Shown one piece after another: positions 42,850 to 51,653 of a stretch of 64,000 nt of DNA. The notes under the pieces were generated by a model, which did no database searches, was not told where the DNA came from, and saw nothing but the letters and a program-made list of their open reading frames with translations. The first letter of the stretch is position 1. Each line of letters begins with the position of its first letter. The position numbers were made by a program, and so were the translations under genes. This DNA comes from G963663615 sp963663615 (lineage in GTDB: Bacteria; Bacteroidota; Ignavibacteria; Ignavibacteriales; Melioribacteraceae), in NCBI GenBank assembly GCA_963663615.1, contig OY760517.1, forward strand, positions 930,001-994,000, written 5' to 3'.

Positions 42850-43392
42850 TTACTGAGCGTTTATATATTTTTTAATTTTACCGGTAGCTACACCAACAAA
42901 CGAAACCATCATAACCAACACAACAACAGTTAGCATTACTTTTAGTAAACCCGAAAGGTCGTATAATGCCATAAGGTTATTCCAGTCGGTATTAAGTTTA
43001 TCATTCAGAATAAATAGCAAGGTAAAGTAAAACATCTTGATCATAAGATAACCGGTATTTATCAGGAACACAAATATGAGTGAATACCTAAAAAGACCCG
43101 GTTTAGTTTTAGCAAGAATGCGAGTAATCAGGTCAGTGGTAATAATACAGACAAGCATTGCAGATGCGTGAACAAAAGAAGCGAAGAAAACGGAAATATC
43201 CTGAGGCAGGGTGTATTCGGCATAAAAGGTAACAGGACCGAAAGCCATCCCTAAATTAAAACTGCCGACAAAATAAGCTGCCAGCAGTTGTATAAATTCA
43301 AAAAGAAAAACTGCTGCTATTAGTCCTGATATTGTACCTATTACAACAGCATGCAGATTTCTCGTTTTTTTCTTCGGTTTATTATCTTTCAA
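42850..43392 (-). CDS. Membrane protein of unknown function
   Basis: This 180-residue protein has four hydrophobic segments at about 14-40, 66-88, 101-124 and 147-170. A basic, cytoplasmic-looking N-terminus (MKDNKPKKKTRNL) precedes the first span. I do not recognise the family; no cofactor or catalytic motif is visible. The frame opens with TTG at 43392 inside the last codons of the hexosaminidase gene (overlap 11 nt), with no in-frame ATG near, so translation is probably coupled to that gene. Confidence 0.75.
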   Translation of the reverse strand: MKDNKPKKKTRNLHAVVIGTISGLIAAVFLFEFIQLLAAYFVGSFNLGMAFGPVTFYAEYTLPQDISVFFASFVHASAMLVCIITTDLITRILAKTKPGLFRYSLIFVFLINTGYLMIKMFYFTLLFILNDKLNTDWNNLMALYDLSGLLKVMLTVVVLVMMVSFVGVATGKIKKYINAQ

Positions 43393-45808
43393 TCCAGCTG
43401 GTTCTCCCTGTGCTGAAATTAGGTTTAATTATTGTTGTGCTTTCTTCTTCCTGTGCACTTTGCCATTGACGTGACATACCAATAATATTGCTAAGCCATG
43501 AACTATCGGAATTAATAGTGTAATTTTTATCGGCAGAAATTTCAGCCTGAATGTTTACACCTGCGTTTCCTTTTCTATTGTAGTTATCTACAAATACTTC
43601 AATTTCATTTTTACCCGGTTTAAGGTATTCCTTAACATCAAGCATTTTAATGCGTGCATAATCAACAAGTAATGAAAGTGAACGGCGTGCAAATACTTTG
43701 TCAACAAGTTTACCATTTATGTAAAGTTTTGCATAAGTATCTCCAATAAGCTGAAGTTTTGCATCTTTAATGTCACCTTCAATTTCAAACTCTTTTTTGA
43801 ATACGGCATGTTTTACATAATTATCTTCTTCGGTAGGGAAATAAATCCATTTGCTCTTTATTATTGGTGATTCTAGTTTATCCTCAACAAGCTCCTTGCG
43901 GGTTTCACCAAAATAAGCAATTAGGCGGTCGAACTTGTCCTCAACCATATATAAATTTTCAGGTTTATAATATTTCTTCCAAAGCCTTGCAAATTCAAGT
44001 TTAAGTTTGGAAAGCATCTCGATGTTTTTGTCAATCATTTCCAATGTTGCATCCTTGTCATACTCAAGAGTATCAAGTGCATCGTGAAGCTGGAACTGAG
44101 TTTCGAGTTTAAGAGCATACCATTCCATAAATTCTTTCTGGAATTTTATAAATTCAAGATGCTCAACATTTTTGGTCGCCTTTTTCTCAAGAGAACTGGT
44201 TAGATCATCAAGAGTTTTACTCGCCTGGTCTATTGAGTTTATTTTTACAACTTTACTAAGGTATTGACCAGGTTCCCACCAAACAGGTTTGCGTATTGGT
44301 AATAATGGATGACGCCATACAGCATGCCACATTTCCTGGTTAAGGTCGTTGGCTAAAGTTTGGTATATAAGGTTTCCTTCATAGTTTTTTACACCAAAGA
44401 AATCGTTAAAGAAATCTTCATTGAATGTACCAATGTTGCTGCCAGTAAAGTTCCATGCACACTGTGCTGACCATGCATAGCCGTATAAAATCTGTTCCTT
44501 GAATGTTTCTGCACCATAATCGCCCCAGTTCGAGTTTATCATACCGGAGGCACCGTATTCAATACCATCTTCAATAAGGTATTTTATATTAGGTACAGAG
44601 TTCATGTTTGTTGGAAAGGTCGTAAGGAAATTCCAAACTGAAGGGGATACGTAAAACCTCTGACCCGCTTCATGAAATGTTTTTGGTGACAGATTGTTTT
44701 CCTTTGGACCATAATGCCAATCAACTACAGTAATATCTTTAGGTAGTTTTTCAAGAATTTCGGGGTGATGAAGTATAACATCACCGTACATAATTACTTT
44801 TTTGCCATATTTTTTACAGATTTCGTTTACCTTGCGGTAATGCTCGGCATGTACATCAGCTATATTCGATTTTTCAACAAGATGTTTGCTTTCACCAAGT
44901 CCAACATCCCAGCTTTCATCGGCACCCATGTGGAAATATTCGGAAGGGAACATTTCGAAAACTTCTTTTAGCATATTTTCAAGGAATACGTATGTATCGG
45001 GGTTGGAAACATTAAGAGAGGCAGCACCGGGAAATTCGGCATATTGCAAAAAATCTTCAATAAGCAGAATATTTTCGTAGTGTCCAAGTGTTTGATAAAT
45101 AGGAACTACTTCAATGAAATTGGCTTCGGCGTATTTATGAATTTTGGCAACTTCTTCTTTTGTTAGTGCACCACGATTTTTACCAATTTGCGGATATGCG
45201 GAAATTTCAAGCACATCTTCCATGTATGGCATAAAAGTATTCATTTTGTAGCGACCAAGAAAGTCGATTATTCTTTTGAAGTTTTCTATCTTCGATACCT
45301 GCCCGCGAGAGATATCATCCGAAATACCACGAACTCCCAAATCCGGGTAATCGTAAATATCACAAACTGGAAGTTTATCAAGGTTTTCAACCATTTGGAT
45401 TAAAGTTACTACACCATAAAATACTCCTTTAGGCGTTGTTGCATTTATGGTTATTCCTGATTTTGAAATATTAAGATGGTATGATTCATTTTTATATTTA
45501 CAGGCAGGAATTTCTTTTAGGTAATTACTACTCAAAGCAAATGTGAGGTTGGCATTTTCTGAATTATTTGATTTGTTTAGGGTTACCTTTTTCGTATTTT
45601 TCAACAGATTAAGTTTGTTGTAGCTCTTTTCAAGATTGGCATTTTCTTCAAAAGAAACTGTGAATGTTTCCGGCACTGGAAAATAATCTTTTCCGGCAAA
45701 AACTTTTTGTGGTTGCGGAATTACAGGCAGTTGCATAGACTTTTCTCCTGTAGCAAAAGTTAAAGTTGTTAATAGCATAACCATAATGAATGAATAAAGA
45801 AACTTCAT
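43382..45808 (-). CDS. Secreted beta-N-acetylhexosaminidase, family GH20
   Basis: This 808-residue enzyme removes terminal N-acetylglucosamine or N-acetylgalactosamine. It has a signal peptide (MKFLYSFIMVMLLTTLTFATG) and an N-terminal GH20b-type domain (about 25-160). The GH20 barrel begins at YPDLGVRGISDDISRGQVS, with the catalytic Asp297-Glu298 pair in FHMGADESWDVG. A helical region and a C-terminal beta-sandwich (about 670-800) that may bind carbohydrate follow. ATG 45808 has AAGGA 8 nt upstream. It heads an operon with a membrane protein and an SDR. No sorting domain is present, so it is probably periplasmic or outer-membrane associated. Confidence 0.94.
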   Translation of the reverse strand: MKFLYSFIMVMLLTTLTFATGEKSMQLPVIPQPQKVFAGKDYFPVPETFTVSFEENANLEKSYNKLNLLKNTKKVTLNKSNNSENANLTFALSSNYLKEIPACKYKNESYHLNISKSGITINATTPKGVFYGVVTLIQMVENLDKLPVCDIYDYPDLGVRGISDDISRGQVSKIENFKRIIDFLGRYKMNTFMPYMEDVLEISAYPQIGKNRGALTKEEVAKIHKYAEANFIEVVPIYQTLGHYENILLIEDFLQYAEFPGAASLNVSNPDTYVFLENMLKEVFEMFPSEYFHMGADESWDVGLGESKHLVEKSNIADVHAEHYRKVNEICKKYGKKVIMYGDVILHHPEILEKLPKDITVVDWHYGPKENNLSPKTFHEAGQRFYVSPSVWNFLTTFPTNMNSVPNIKYLIEDGIEYGASGMINSNWGDYGAETFKEQILYGYAWSAQCAWNFTGSNIGTFNEDFFNDFFGVKNYEGNLIYQTLANDLNQEMWHAVWRHPLLPIRKPVWWEPGQYLSKVVKINSIDQASKTLDDLTSSLEKKATKNVEHLEFIKFQKEFMEWYALKLETQFQLHDALDTLEYDKDATLEMIDKNIEMLSKLKLEFARLWKKYYKPENLYMVEDKFDRLIAYFGETRKELVEDKLESPIIKSKWIYFPTEEDNYVKHAVFKKEFEIEGDIKDAKLQLIGDTYAKLYINGKLVDKVFARRSLSLLVDYARIKMLDVKEYLKPGKNEIEVFVDNYNRKGNAGVNIQAEISADKNYTINSDSSWLSNIIGMSRQWQSAQEEESTTIIKPNFSTGRTSWIER

Positions 45809-45916
45809 ATAGATTTCCTTGTATTGAATGAACTGGTAATTACAACACTTAAAATAACAATGTATTGGATAAATTGACATCAATTTATATAACAAAAAGC
45901 AATTATGTATCAGCAT

Positions 45917-45931
45917 TTAACAAAAAGTTAA
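45917..45931. promoter_or_regulatory. Inverted repeat TTAAC-N5-GTTAA in the GH20/PiT divergent region
   Basis: The element TTAACAAAAAGTTAA lies between the divergent GH20 and phosphate-transporter genes, 25 nt before the -7 box of the latter. The same form (TTAACAAAACGTTAA) occurs at 53449-53463. It may be an operator for a small dimeric regulator or part of a promoter. Confidence 0.35.
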
Positions 45932-45955
45932 CTATATCCTTTGGTTTAATTCTTA

Positions 45956-45963
45956 TAACTTTG
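45956..45963 (+). promoter_or_regulatory. -7 element of the phosphate-transporter promoter
   Basis: TAACTTTG is a perfect match to TAnnTTTG, 55 nt before the start codon at 46019. No clear TTG stands at the -33 position. Confidence 0.4.
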
Positions 45964-46018
45964 TGTTTGATGTTATTTATTATTTAAAAGAAATTTGAAA
46001 TAAAACAAATAAAACGTA

Positions 46019-48262
46019 ATGGACTTATATTTAATTATTGTTGTTGTACTATTTGCATTGGCTATATCGGATCTTGTAGTTGGTGTAAGTAACGATGCTG
46101 TAAACTTTCTTAACTCTGCAATCGGTTCCAAGGTAGCCCCACGTCACATAGTGATGATTGTAGCAAGTATTGGTATTTTGGTTGGTACTACTTTTTCCAG
46201 TGGTTTGATGGAAGTTGCCCGAAAAGGTATATTTCACCCCGATCAGTTTTTATTCCCGGAAATAATGATAATTTTTCTTGCGGTAATGTTAACCGATGTT
46301 TTACTTCTGGACCTGTTTAATACTTTTGCATTACCAACTTCTACAACAGTATCTATTGTATTTGAACTGTTGGGTGCTGCTGTAGCAGTTTCATTTATTA
46401 AAATTATTGGTGCCGGTGATTCAATTTCGGCTGTTTCCCGGTATATCAATTCCGATCAGGCATTATTTATTATAAGCGGTATTTTGCTCTCGGTGGTTGT
46501 ATCGTTTACCTTTGGGGCAATTGTTCAGTTTATTACCCGTTTAATCTTTACCTTCGATTTTGAAAGAAAAATTAAAAGGTATGGTGCTATTTGGGGTGGT
46601 ATTGCTCTTACTGCTATTACTTATTTTATTTTGATTAAAGGTGCCAAGGGTGCTTCCTTTATTGATAAGGAAACTATGACCTGGATTAAATCCAACACTG
46701 AGACAATTCTGCTGATAAATTTTGCCTTCTGGGCAGTTTTAATGCAGATACTTATGCTGGTATTTAAGACCAATATTTTGAAGGTGATTGTTATTGTTGG
46801 TACTTTTGCTCTGGCTCTTGCATTTGCTGCAAATGATTTGGTTAACTTTATAGGTGTTCCTCTTGCAGGTTTAAGCAGTTATACTGCAAGTACAGGTGTT
46901 GCAAATCCTGAAACTCTTGCGATGGAGGCTCTAAAAAAACCGGTCGAAACCAATACCTTTCTTTTACTGATAGCTGGTTCAATAATGGTTGTTACACTTT
47001 GGTTTTCCAAAAAAGCACAATCAGTTACAAAAACGGAAGTAAATTTAGGCAGACAGTCGGAAGGTTTTGAGCGTTTTGAGTCATCATTATTAGCCAGGCA
47101 AATAGTAAGAATTGCCAAAAATGTATCCGATATTTTAATGGAGATATTACCTGATTCATTCCGCAGAAAGCTGGATGCCCGATTTGCAATGGTTGCCCCA
47201 GCCCCAGGCTTCGATGGCAAAATACCTTCTTTCGATTTACTTCGTGCATCGGTTAACCTTATGATGGCGAGTATTCTTATATCTTTTGCAACATCTCTCA
47301 AGCTACCACTTTCAACTACTTATGTTACTTTTATGGTTGCTATGGGTACGTCTCTTTCTGACCGTGCATGGGGCAGGGAGAGTGCTGTTTATCGTGTAAA
47401 TGGTGTTATTACAGTTGTTGGCGGGTGGTTCTTTACTGCTCTTTGTGCATTTACAGTAGCTTTTACTTTTGCGTTTATAGTTAACTATGGCGGATTGGCT
47501 GCAATAACAATACTTATTTTATTGGCTATGTTCTTTATATACAGAACACATATTATTCATACCAACCGCGAAAAAGAATCAGCGAGTATCGAGGAAAACG
47601 CTATACTTGATGCCAATACCGGTGATGAAGCTGTGAGAGCTTTGATGGGTAGAACTACGATATTTCTTGCGAGTGTTTCTGATAATCTTGATAAATCATA
47701 TAGTGGTTTGTTTAGTGAAGACAGAACAGTACTTAAGGAAGCCAGGAAGAATGGCAAGGCAATTTTGAAAGATGGTGGCGAAATTGTTACCAGTTTATTT
47801 CAAACTGTGCAGCATCTTGATAAAACGGAAGTTAAGAAAATAAACCGAATGGGTAAACTTATTTCTGCTATTCAGGGTATTGCCAATAATGCCAAAACTA
47901 TTGCCACTAAATGTTTGGACCATATAGATAACAACCATGCCAAACCGGATGAAGCTCAGGAAGCTGAAATTAAAAAATCATTCGAGCTGTTTAAGGTTCA
48001 GGTAGAAAAAGCAACTGCATTGTTAACCTCACTTTCGTTTGACGATACAACAGCTTATGAGGAAGCTTATAACAACTTCCAGGCTAATGTTGATGAGTAT
48101 CATGGTAATCAGGTTGAACGAATTAAGGATGCTGTTTCTACACCTAAGAACAGTGTATTGTTTATTAACTTGTTAAATGATATGGATAAAATTTCCGAAC
48201 ATATGAATGCGTTTACCAAAACCACGAGGAAAATATACTCAAGGGTAAATGGTAACAGCTAA
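46019..48262 (+). CDS. PiT-family inorganic phosphate transporter with C-terminal PhoU-like domain
   Basis: This 747-residue membrane protein moves phosphate with cations. The two duplicated PiT signatures are VGVSNDAVNFLNSAIGS near the N-terminus and AFAANDLVNFIG in the middle. Around twelve hydrophobic spans fill residues 5-520. The last about 220 residues (from ENAILDANTGDEAVRALMG) are soluble helices resembling PhoU, as in several Bacteroidota PiT proteins, and may regulate transport. Single-gene unit: a promoter-like element precedes it and a strong terminator follows. Phosphate as substrate is inferred from the family. Confidence 0.92.
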   Translation: MDLYLIIVVVLFALAISDLVVGVSNDAVNFLNSAIGSKVAPRHIVMIVASIGILVGTTFSSGLMEVARKGIFHPDQFLFPEIMIIFLAVMLTDVLLLDLFNTFALPTSTTVSIVFELLGAAVAVSFIKIIGAGDSISAVSRYINSDQALFIISGILLSVVVSFTFGAIVQFITRLIFTFDFERKIKRYGAIWGGIALTAITYFILIKGAKGASFIDKETMTWIKSNTETILLINFAFWAVLMQILMLVFKTNILKVIVIVGTFALALAFAANDLVNFIGVPLAGLSSYTASTGVANPETLAMEALKKPVETNTFLLLIAGSIMVVTLWFSKKAQSVTKTEVNLGRQSEGFERFESSLLARQIVRIAKNVSDILMEILPDSFRRKLDARFAMVAPAPGFDGKIPSFDLLRASVNLMMASILISFATSLKLPLSTTYVTFMVAMGTSLSDRAWGRESAVYRVNGVITVVGGWFFTALCAFTVAFTFAFIVNYGGLAAITILILLAMFFIYRTHIIHTNREKESASIEENAILDANTGDEAVRALMGRTTIFLASVSDNLDKSYSGLFSEDRTVLKEARKNGKAILKDGGEIVTSLFQTVQHLDKTEVKKINRMGKLISAIQGIANNAKTIATKCLDHIDNNHAKPDEAQEAEIKKSFELFKVQVEKATALLTSLSFDDTTAYEEAYNNFQANVDEYHGNQVERIKDAVSTPKNSVLFINLLNDMDKISEHMNAFTKTTRKIYSRVNGNS

Positions 48263-48289
48263 CAGGAAATTAAAATCTAAAAAATTTCA

Positions 48290-48316
48290 GGGCATCCTTT
48301 TCGGGGTGCCTTTTTT
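48290..48316 (+). terminator. Rho-independent terminator of the phosphate-transporter gene
   Basis: GGCATCC (48291-48297) and GGGTGCC (48304-48310) pair, one wobble, followed by six T. Confidence 0.85.
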
Positions 48317-48334
48317 AATTTAAATAGCAGGATA

Positions 48335-48368
48335 ATAAAAAGGGGAGGCAGGTAACCTGACCTCCCCT
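48335..48368 (-). terminator. Rho-independent terminator of the TetR gene
   Basis: AGGGGAGG (48341-48348) and CCTCCCCT (48361-48368) form a strong stem with a CAGGT/ACCTG inner stem; on the minus strand it runs into TTTTTATTAT. Confidence 0.85.
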
Positions 48369-48436
48369 TAGTGGGGTTATGTGTGTTAAACTATAATTGA
48401 TTTATGAATCAAGATTCATTTTTGAGCCAAAAAATT

Positions 48437-49024
48437 TTATCTTTTCAATATTCCGTTTTTAAGTAAATACTTAATGTTTTTACGAATATTATTTATTGGA
48501 TATTTTTCATGGTCTTCAGCCCATTTGTGAACAAGGTTTCTGATAGCACCAAAAATGTAACCCTTAAAAATATCCATATTTATTTCGTTGGTAAAAACTC
48601 CGGCATTAATACCTTCCTTAACAACATCTTCGCCCATTTCAAGAAACTGGTCATAATATTTCGTGAATTTACTTTTGTTCCTTAGCATGTGGATTTGTTC
48701 GTTTACATAAACAACAGCCAAGGCAGGATTTCCGTCAAATAGATCAAGAATAAAATCAATCATTGAGTCAATTTTTTCGAGGGGTTCCAGTTCGGTTTTG
48801 GATGTTACACCTTCAAGTTGTTGGTAAAGGTGTTGCCACATATTGTGGAATATGGTTTGGAGCAAGTCTTCTTTATTCTTGTAATAAACATATACGCTAC
48901 CGGTGGCAACTTTTGCCTTTTGTGCAATTTGGTAAATTTTTGCATTATGGTAACCATATTTTGCAAAAACCAAAATAGCAGCTTCTAGTATTGCCTGTTC
49001 CTTATTTCCTTCTCGTGTTCTCAT
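48437..49024 (-). CDS. TetR-family transcriptional regulator
   Basis: This 195-residue repressor has the TetR helix-turn-helix at residues 10-55 (AILEAAILVFAKYGYHNAKI, YQIAQKAKVATGSVYVYYKN, KEDLLQTIF) and a C-terminal helical ligand-binding and dimer domain. The second half contains IHMLRNKSKFTKYYDQFLEM, common in FadR/AcrR-like members that bind fatty acyl or hydrophobic ligands, but the ligand cannot be named. The convergent neighbour is the phosphate transporter and the next gene upstream is an orphan Rossmann protein in the same direction; its target may be that gene or itself. Confidence 0.92.
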   Translation of the reverse strand: MRTREGNKEQAILEAAILVFAKYGYHNAKIYQIAQKAKVATGSVYVYYKNKEDLLQTIFHNMWQHLYQQLEGVTSKTELEPLEKIDSMIDFILDLFDGNPALAVVYVNEQIHMLRNKSKFTKYYDQFLEMGEDVVKEGINAGVFTNEINMDIFKGYIFGAIRNLVHKWAEDHEKYPINNIRKNIKYLLKNGILKR

Positions 49025-49163
49025 ATAAAAATTATTACTGAATATTGATTCAAACTTACTTAATTATATGTTATTATGCAAGTTATACCGTATTTTTCCT
49101 CCATATAAATTTAATTGCTTAAAGCTTAATGTGAAGAACTTTATCGTTTATTATTGTCGCAAA

Positions 49164-49190
49164 TAAAAAAGGCGGAAAACTCCGCCTCTA
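49164..49190 (-). terminator. Rho-independent terminator of the Rossmann-protein gene
   Basis: GGCGGA (49171-49176) and TCCGCC (49181-49186) form the stem; on the minus strand it continues TTTTTTATTT. Confidence 0.85.
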
Positions 49191-49211
49191 AATTCGATAT
49201 AATAGCCTTAA

Positions 49212-50912
49212 TTAGGCTTTCATTCTTTCGCCGCGTTCTTCTTTAATAAATATCCAGCCAACAACTTTACCTATATCAATTTTCTCGAAGTTGTTCCAGA
49301 ATTTTTTTGTACGAACGTGCATTGAACTGGTATCTTCCGGTGGAATGCTTTCGGTTTCCTCGATAATCTGGTTTATCCTGGTTACCCACATTTTCATGTT
49401 TTTAACTCTCAGATCAACCCAGCCATCATGAGTCCAAAGGTTGATATTATCAGGAGTTACCTGAAGTTCATCCTCTCCACGGTACGGTGGTATCTTCATT
49501 TCATTACCTCTAAGGAACGATTCACCGTCAGGTAACAGTACAGGAATACCAATAGAAATTATTTCATTTCGGAATTTTGGATTTTTTGTTAGATACTCGA
49601 GTGCCTTTTCCGACATGCTTTCGGGTTCCTGTTGCGAAATATTAGTTAATGAGCTGTAAAGTCGTTTAAGTATTTCTATTTCGAAAAGGAGTTTTGATAG
49701 ACGTGGCGGACCAAGAAGTTCAAATGCCACACTACTGGTATCATGAATTTCTTCCAGTTCCTCTAGTTTATCAACTGCCGAGTGCTGTAAAAATCCTGCA
49801 CGATATGTTGGTTCAAGGGTAGCATTATCCAATGCGTTAATAATATCATGACCTGTGTTACCACCCATTATTTCGCGAATTGCATCAACTGCTATTTCTT
49901 CAGGTGTAACATATTCCATTTGTCCCTGTGTAGTAATCGATTCAAATTCACCTCTCGAAAAAGTACCGTTTTCACCGGTATCAATAAACACCGATTTCAT
50001 ATTTTCGCCAGTAGTTTTGAATGGTTTTTCCAGCTTAAACTTAAGTGGTTCGTTTAGGGTAACGGTTTCGCTCAGGTCAACATCAACAATCTGGATTGGT
50101 TTGCCTCGTTTTTTAATTTCACCATAGGCAATTTTTTTCCAGGCTATTGCAGCAGTAGGTTTAATTTCTTTGGTTATCGGTGCTTCCGGTGTACGTCCCA
50201 TCAGGAATAATAATAATGTATGTGCTCCGGCAACACAAGATTTACTTAGTAGTACGCGAGAAGGTTTTTCCTCACTATGGGTATAAGGTATATTTAAGCC
50301 CATACCACCGGTGCCGCTTGTACCAATTTTAATGTATATTTTGGTTTTTGCAAGCGTCATTGACTTGTACAATATTTGAATGTGACGAATTAGCTGCGGA
50401 ATATACATTGTGCAGATAAGTTTTTCAGTCTCTTCGATCATAGTATCTGCATCAGGATTGCTTGCTATTAGCTTTTTAATGTTGCGGTATGAGGTATAAA
50501 CATCCTGGTAAGCAATTCCGGTTGCCGAGTTAATACAATCGATAATAATATCAGGTTTGTGTTCATCAAGCATTTTGTAAATTGTAGAACTTTCAAGAAC
50601 TTCATCAGTAAGTTCTTCCATAACATCCGCCATTAAAACTCTACGCTTGTTTTTGTCTGCCAAAACTTCGTATCTGTTCTCATCTTTAAAGTCATTCCTA
50701 ACGAATATGTTACCCCAGAAAGGAATAAAATAGTCGTCAGGAAGTCCGGGGAACTCATTACGCAGTTTTGTACATTCATCTTCGGCTTCAAATTTACTTA
50801 GCGAAGTTACAATGATTTTCCTTGGATTTTCGGGTACGATCTTACGGATGACAGCGTTACCAACAAGACCCCAGCCACCAAGAACCAAAACAGTTTTGTT
50901 CAAAATATCCAC
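49212..50912 (-). CDS. NAD(P)-binding Rossmann-fold protein of unknown function
   Basis: This 566-residue soluble protein opens with a dinucleotide-binding strand and turn (KTVLVLGGWGLVGNAVIRKI), and TSLSKFEAEDE follows the second strand. The mid-part has no catalytic YxxxK; DIIIDCINSATGIAY and KIYIKIGTSGTGGMGLNIPY are the most distinctive segments. The C-terminal 150 residues contain ISIGIPVLLPDGESFLRGNEM and RGEDELQVTPDNINLWTHDG, unlike any enzyme I can name. It is about twice the length of a normal SDR. The start is GTG at 50912 with GGAGA four bases upstream; an ATG one base out of phase overlaps it and stops after four codons. The function is open. Confidence 0.75.
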   Translation of the reverse strand: MDILNKTVLVLGGWGLVGNAVIRKIVPENPRKIIVTSLSKFEAEDECTKLRNEFPGLPDDYFIPFWGNIFVRNDFKDENRYEVLADKNKRRVLMADVMEELTDEVLESSTIYKMLDEHKPDIIIDCINSATGIAYQDVYTSYRNIKKLIASNPDADTMIEETEKLICTMYIPQLIRHIQILYKSMTLAKTKIYIKIGTSGTGGMGLNIPYTHSEEKPSRVLLSKSCVAGAHTLLLFLMGRTPEAPITKEIKPTAAIAWKKIAYGEIKKRGKPIQIVDVDLSETVTLNEPLKFKLEKPFKTTGENMKSVFIDTGENGTFSRGEFESITTQGQMEYVTPEEIAVDAIREIMGGNTGHDIINALDNATLEPTYRAGFLQHSAVDKLEELEEIHDTSSVAFELLGPPRLSKLLFEIEILKRLYSSLTNISQQEPESMSEKALEYLTKNPKFRNEIISIGIPVLLPDGESFLRGNEMKIPPYRGEDELQVTPDNINLWTHDGWVDLRVKNMKMWVTRINQIIEETESIPPEDTSSMHVRTKKFWNNFEKIDIGKVVGWIFIKEERGERMKA

Positions 50913-51148
50913 ATGTTCTCCAGTTATCTAATTAGGAAATGCACGATTAAAATACTTTAAAGCACAGGAGTAATCAAGAAAAATGCGAACTAATAATTCA
51001 AATTATTTATATTTTATTAGTGGCTTATTAGAAGTAGTGTGAAGTTTATCATAATAAACGATTTTTATTACAGTTTCATTGATAAAATAAAGTTTGTTTT
51101 ATAAGTTTAGAGTTCGAATAGAATATTAAATATGCTGGACCCCGGATA

Positions 51149-51622
51149 ATGAAAATTTGTGAAATTTTAAAGCCTGAAAAAATTCTGGTTGAGTTTGCAA
51201 GTACGAAAAAAGAAGACATCATTAACGAGTTAATTAACCTGTTTGATGGTGATCCTAGAATAAATGATATTGATAAAGTTAGAAAAGCTGTTCTTGAAAG
51301 AGAAAAGATAATGTCAACCGGTGTTGGCAACGGCTTTGCAATACCACATGGAAAAACCAGTGGGGTAAACGAGATTGTTGCCGGGTTTGGCAAGTGTACA
51401 AAATCTGTTGATTTTCAGGCACTTGACGAAAAACCTGTAAACCTTGTTTTCCTTCTTATTGGTAAAGATAATATGGTTGGTCCGCATATTAAGCTACTAA
51501 GCAGAATTTCAAGAATGATGAACAAAGCTGAGTTCAGGGATAAACTTGCAAATGCAGCTTCGGCTGATGAGATATACAATATTTTTCTTGAAGAAGAAAA
51601 AAAATACATTGATATGGCATAA
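51149..51622 (+). CDS. PTS EIIA component, fructose/nitrogen (Ntr) type
   Basis: This 157-residue phosphotransferase protein accepts phosphate on His67 in GNGFAIPHGKTSGVNE. The rest (MKICEILKPEKILVEFASTK, the LEREKIMSTGVGN segment, and PVNLVFLLIGKDN) is typical of EIIA-Fru/EIIA-Ntr. A stand-alone EIIA with no transporter nearby usually acts in regulation, not sugar uptake. It starts 236 nt after a divergent gene and lies 31 nt ahead of hisS, so the two may share a transcript. Confidence 0.9.
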   Translation: MKICEILKPEKILVEFASTKKEDIINELINLFDGDPRINDIDKVRKAVLEREKIMSTGVGNGFAIPHGKTSGVNEIVAGFGKCTKSVDFQALDEKPVNLVFLLIGKDNMVGPHIKLLSRISRMMNKAEFRDKLANAASADEIYNIFLEEEKKYIDMA

Positions 51623-51653
51623 TTCTGAAAACATTTACGAAGTATTATAAATT

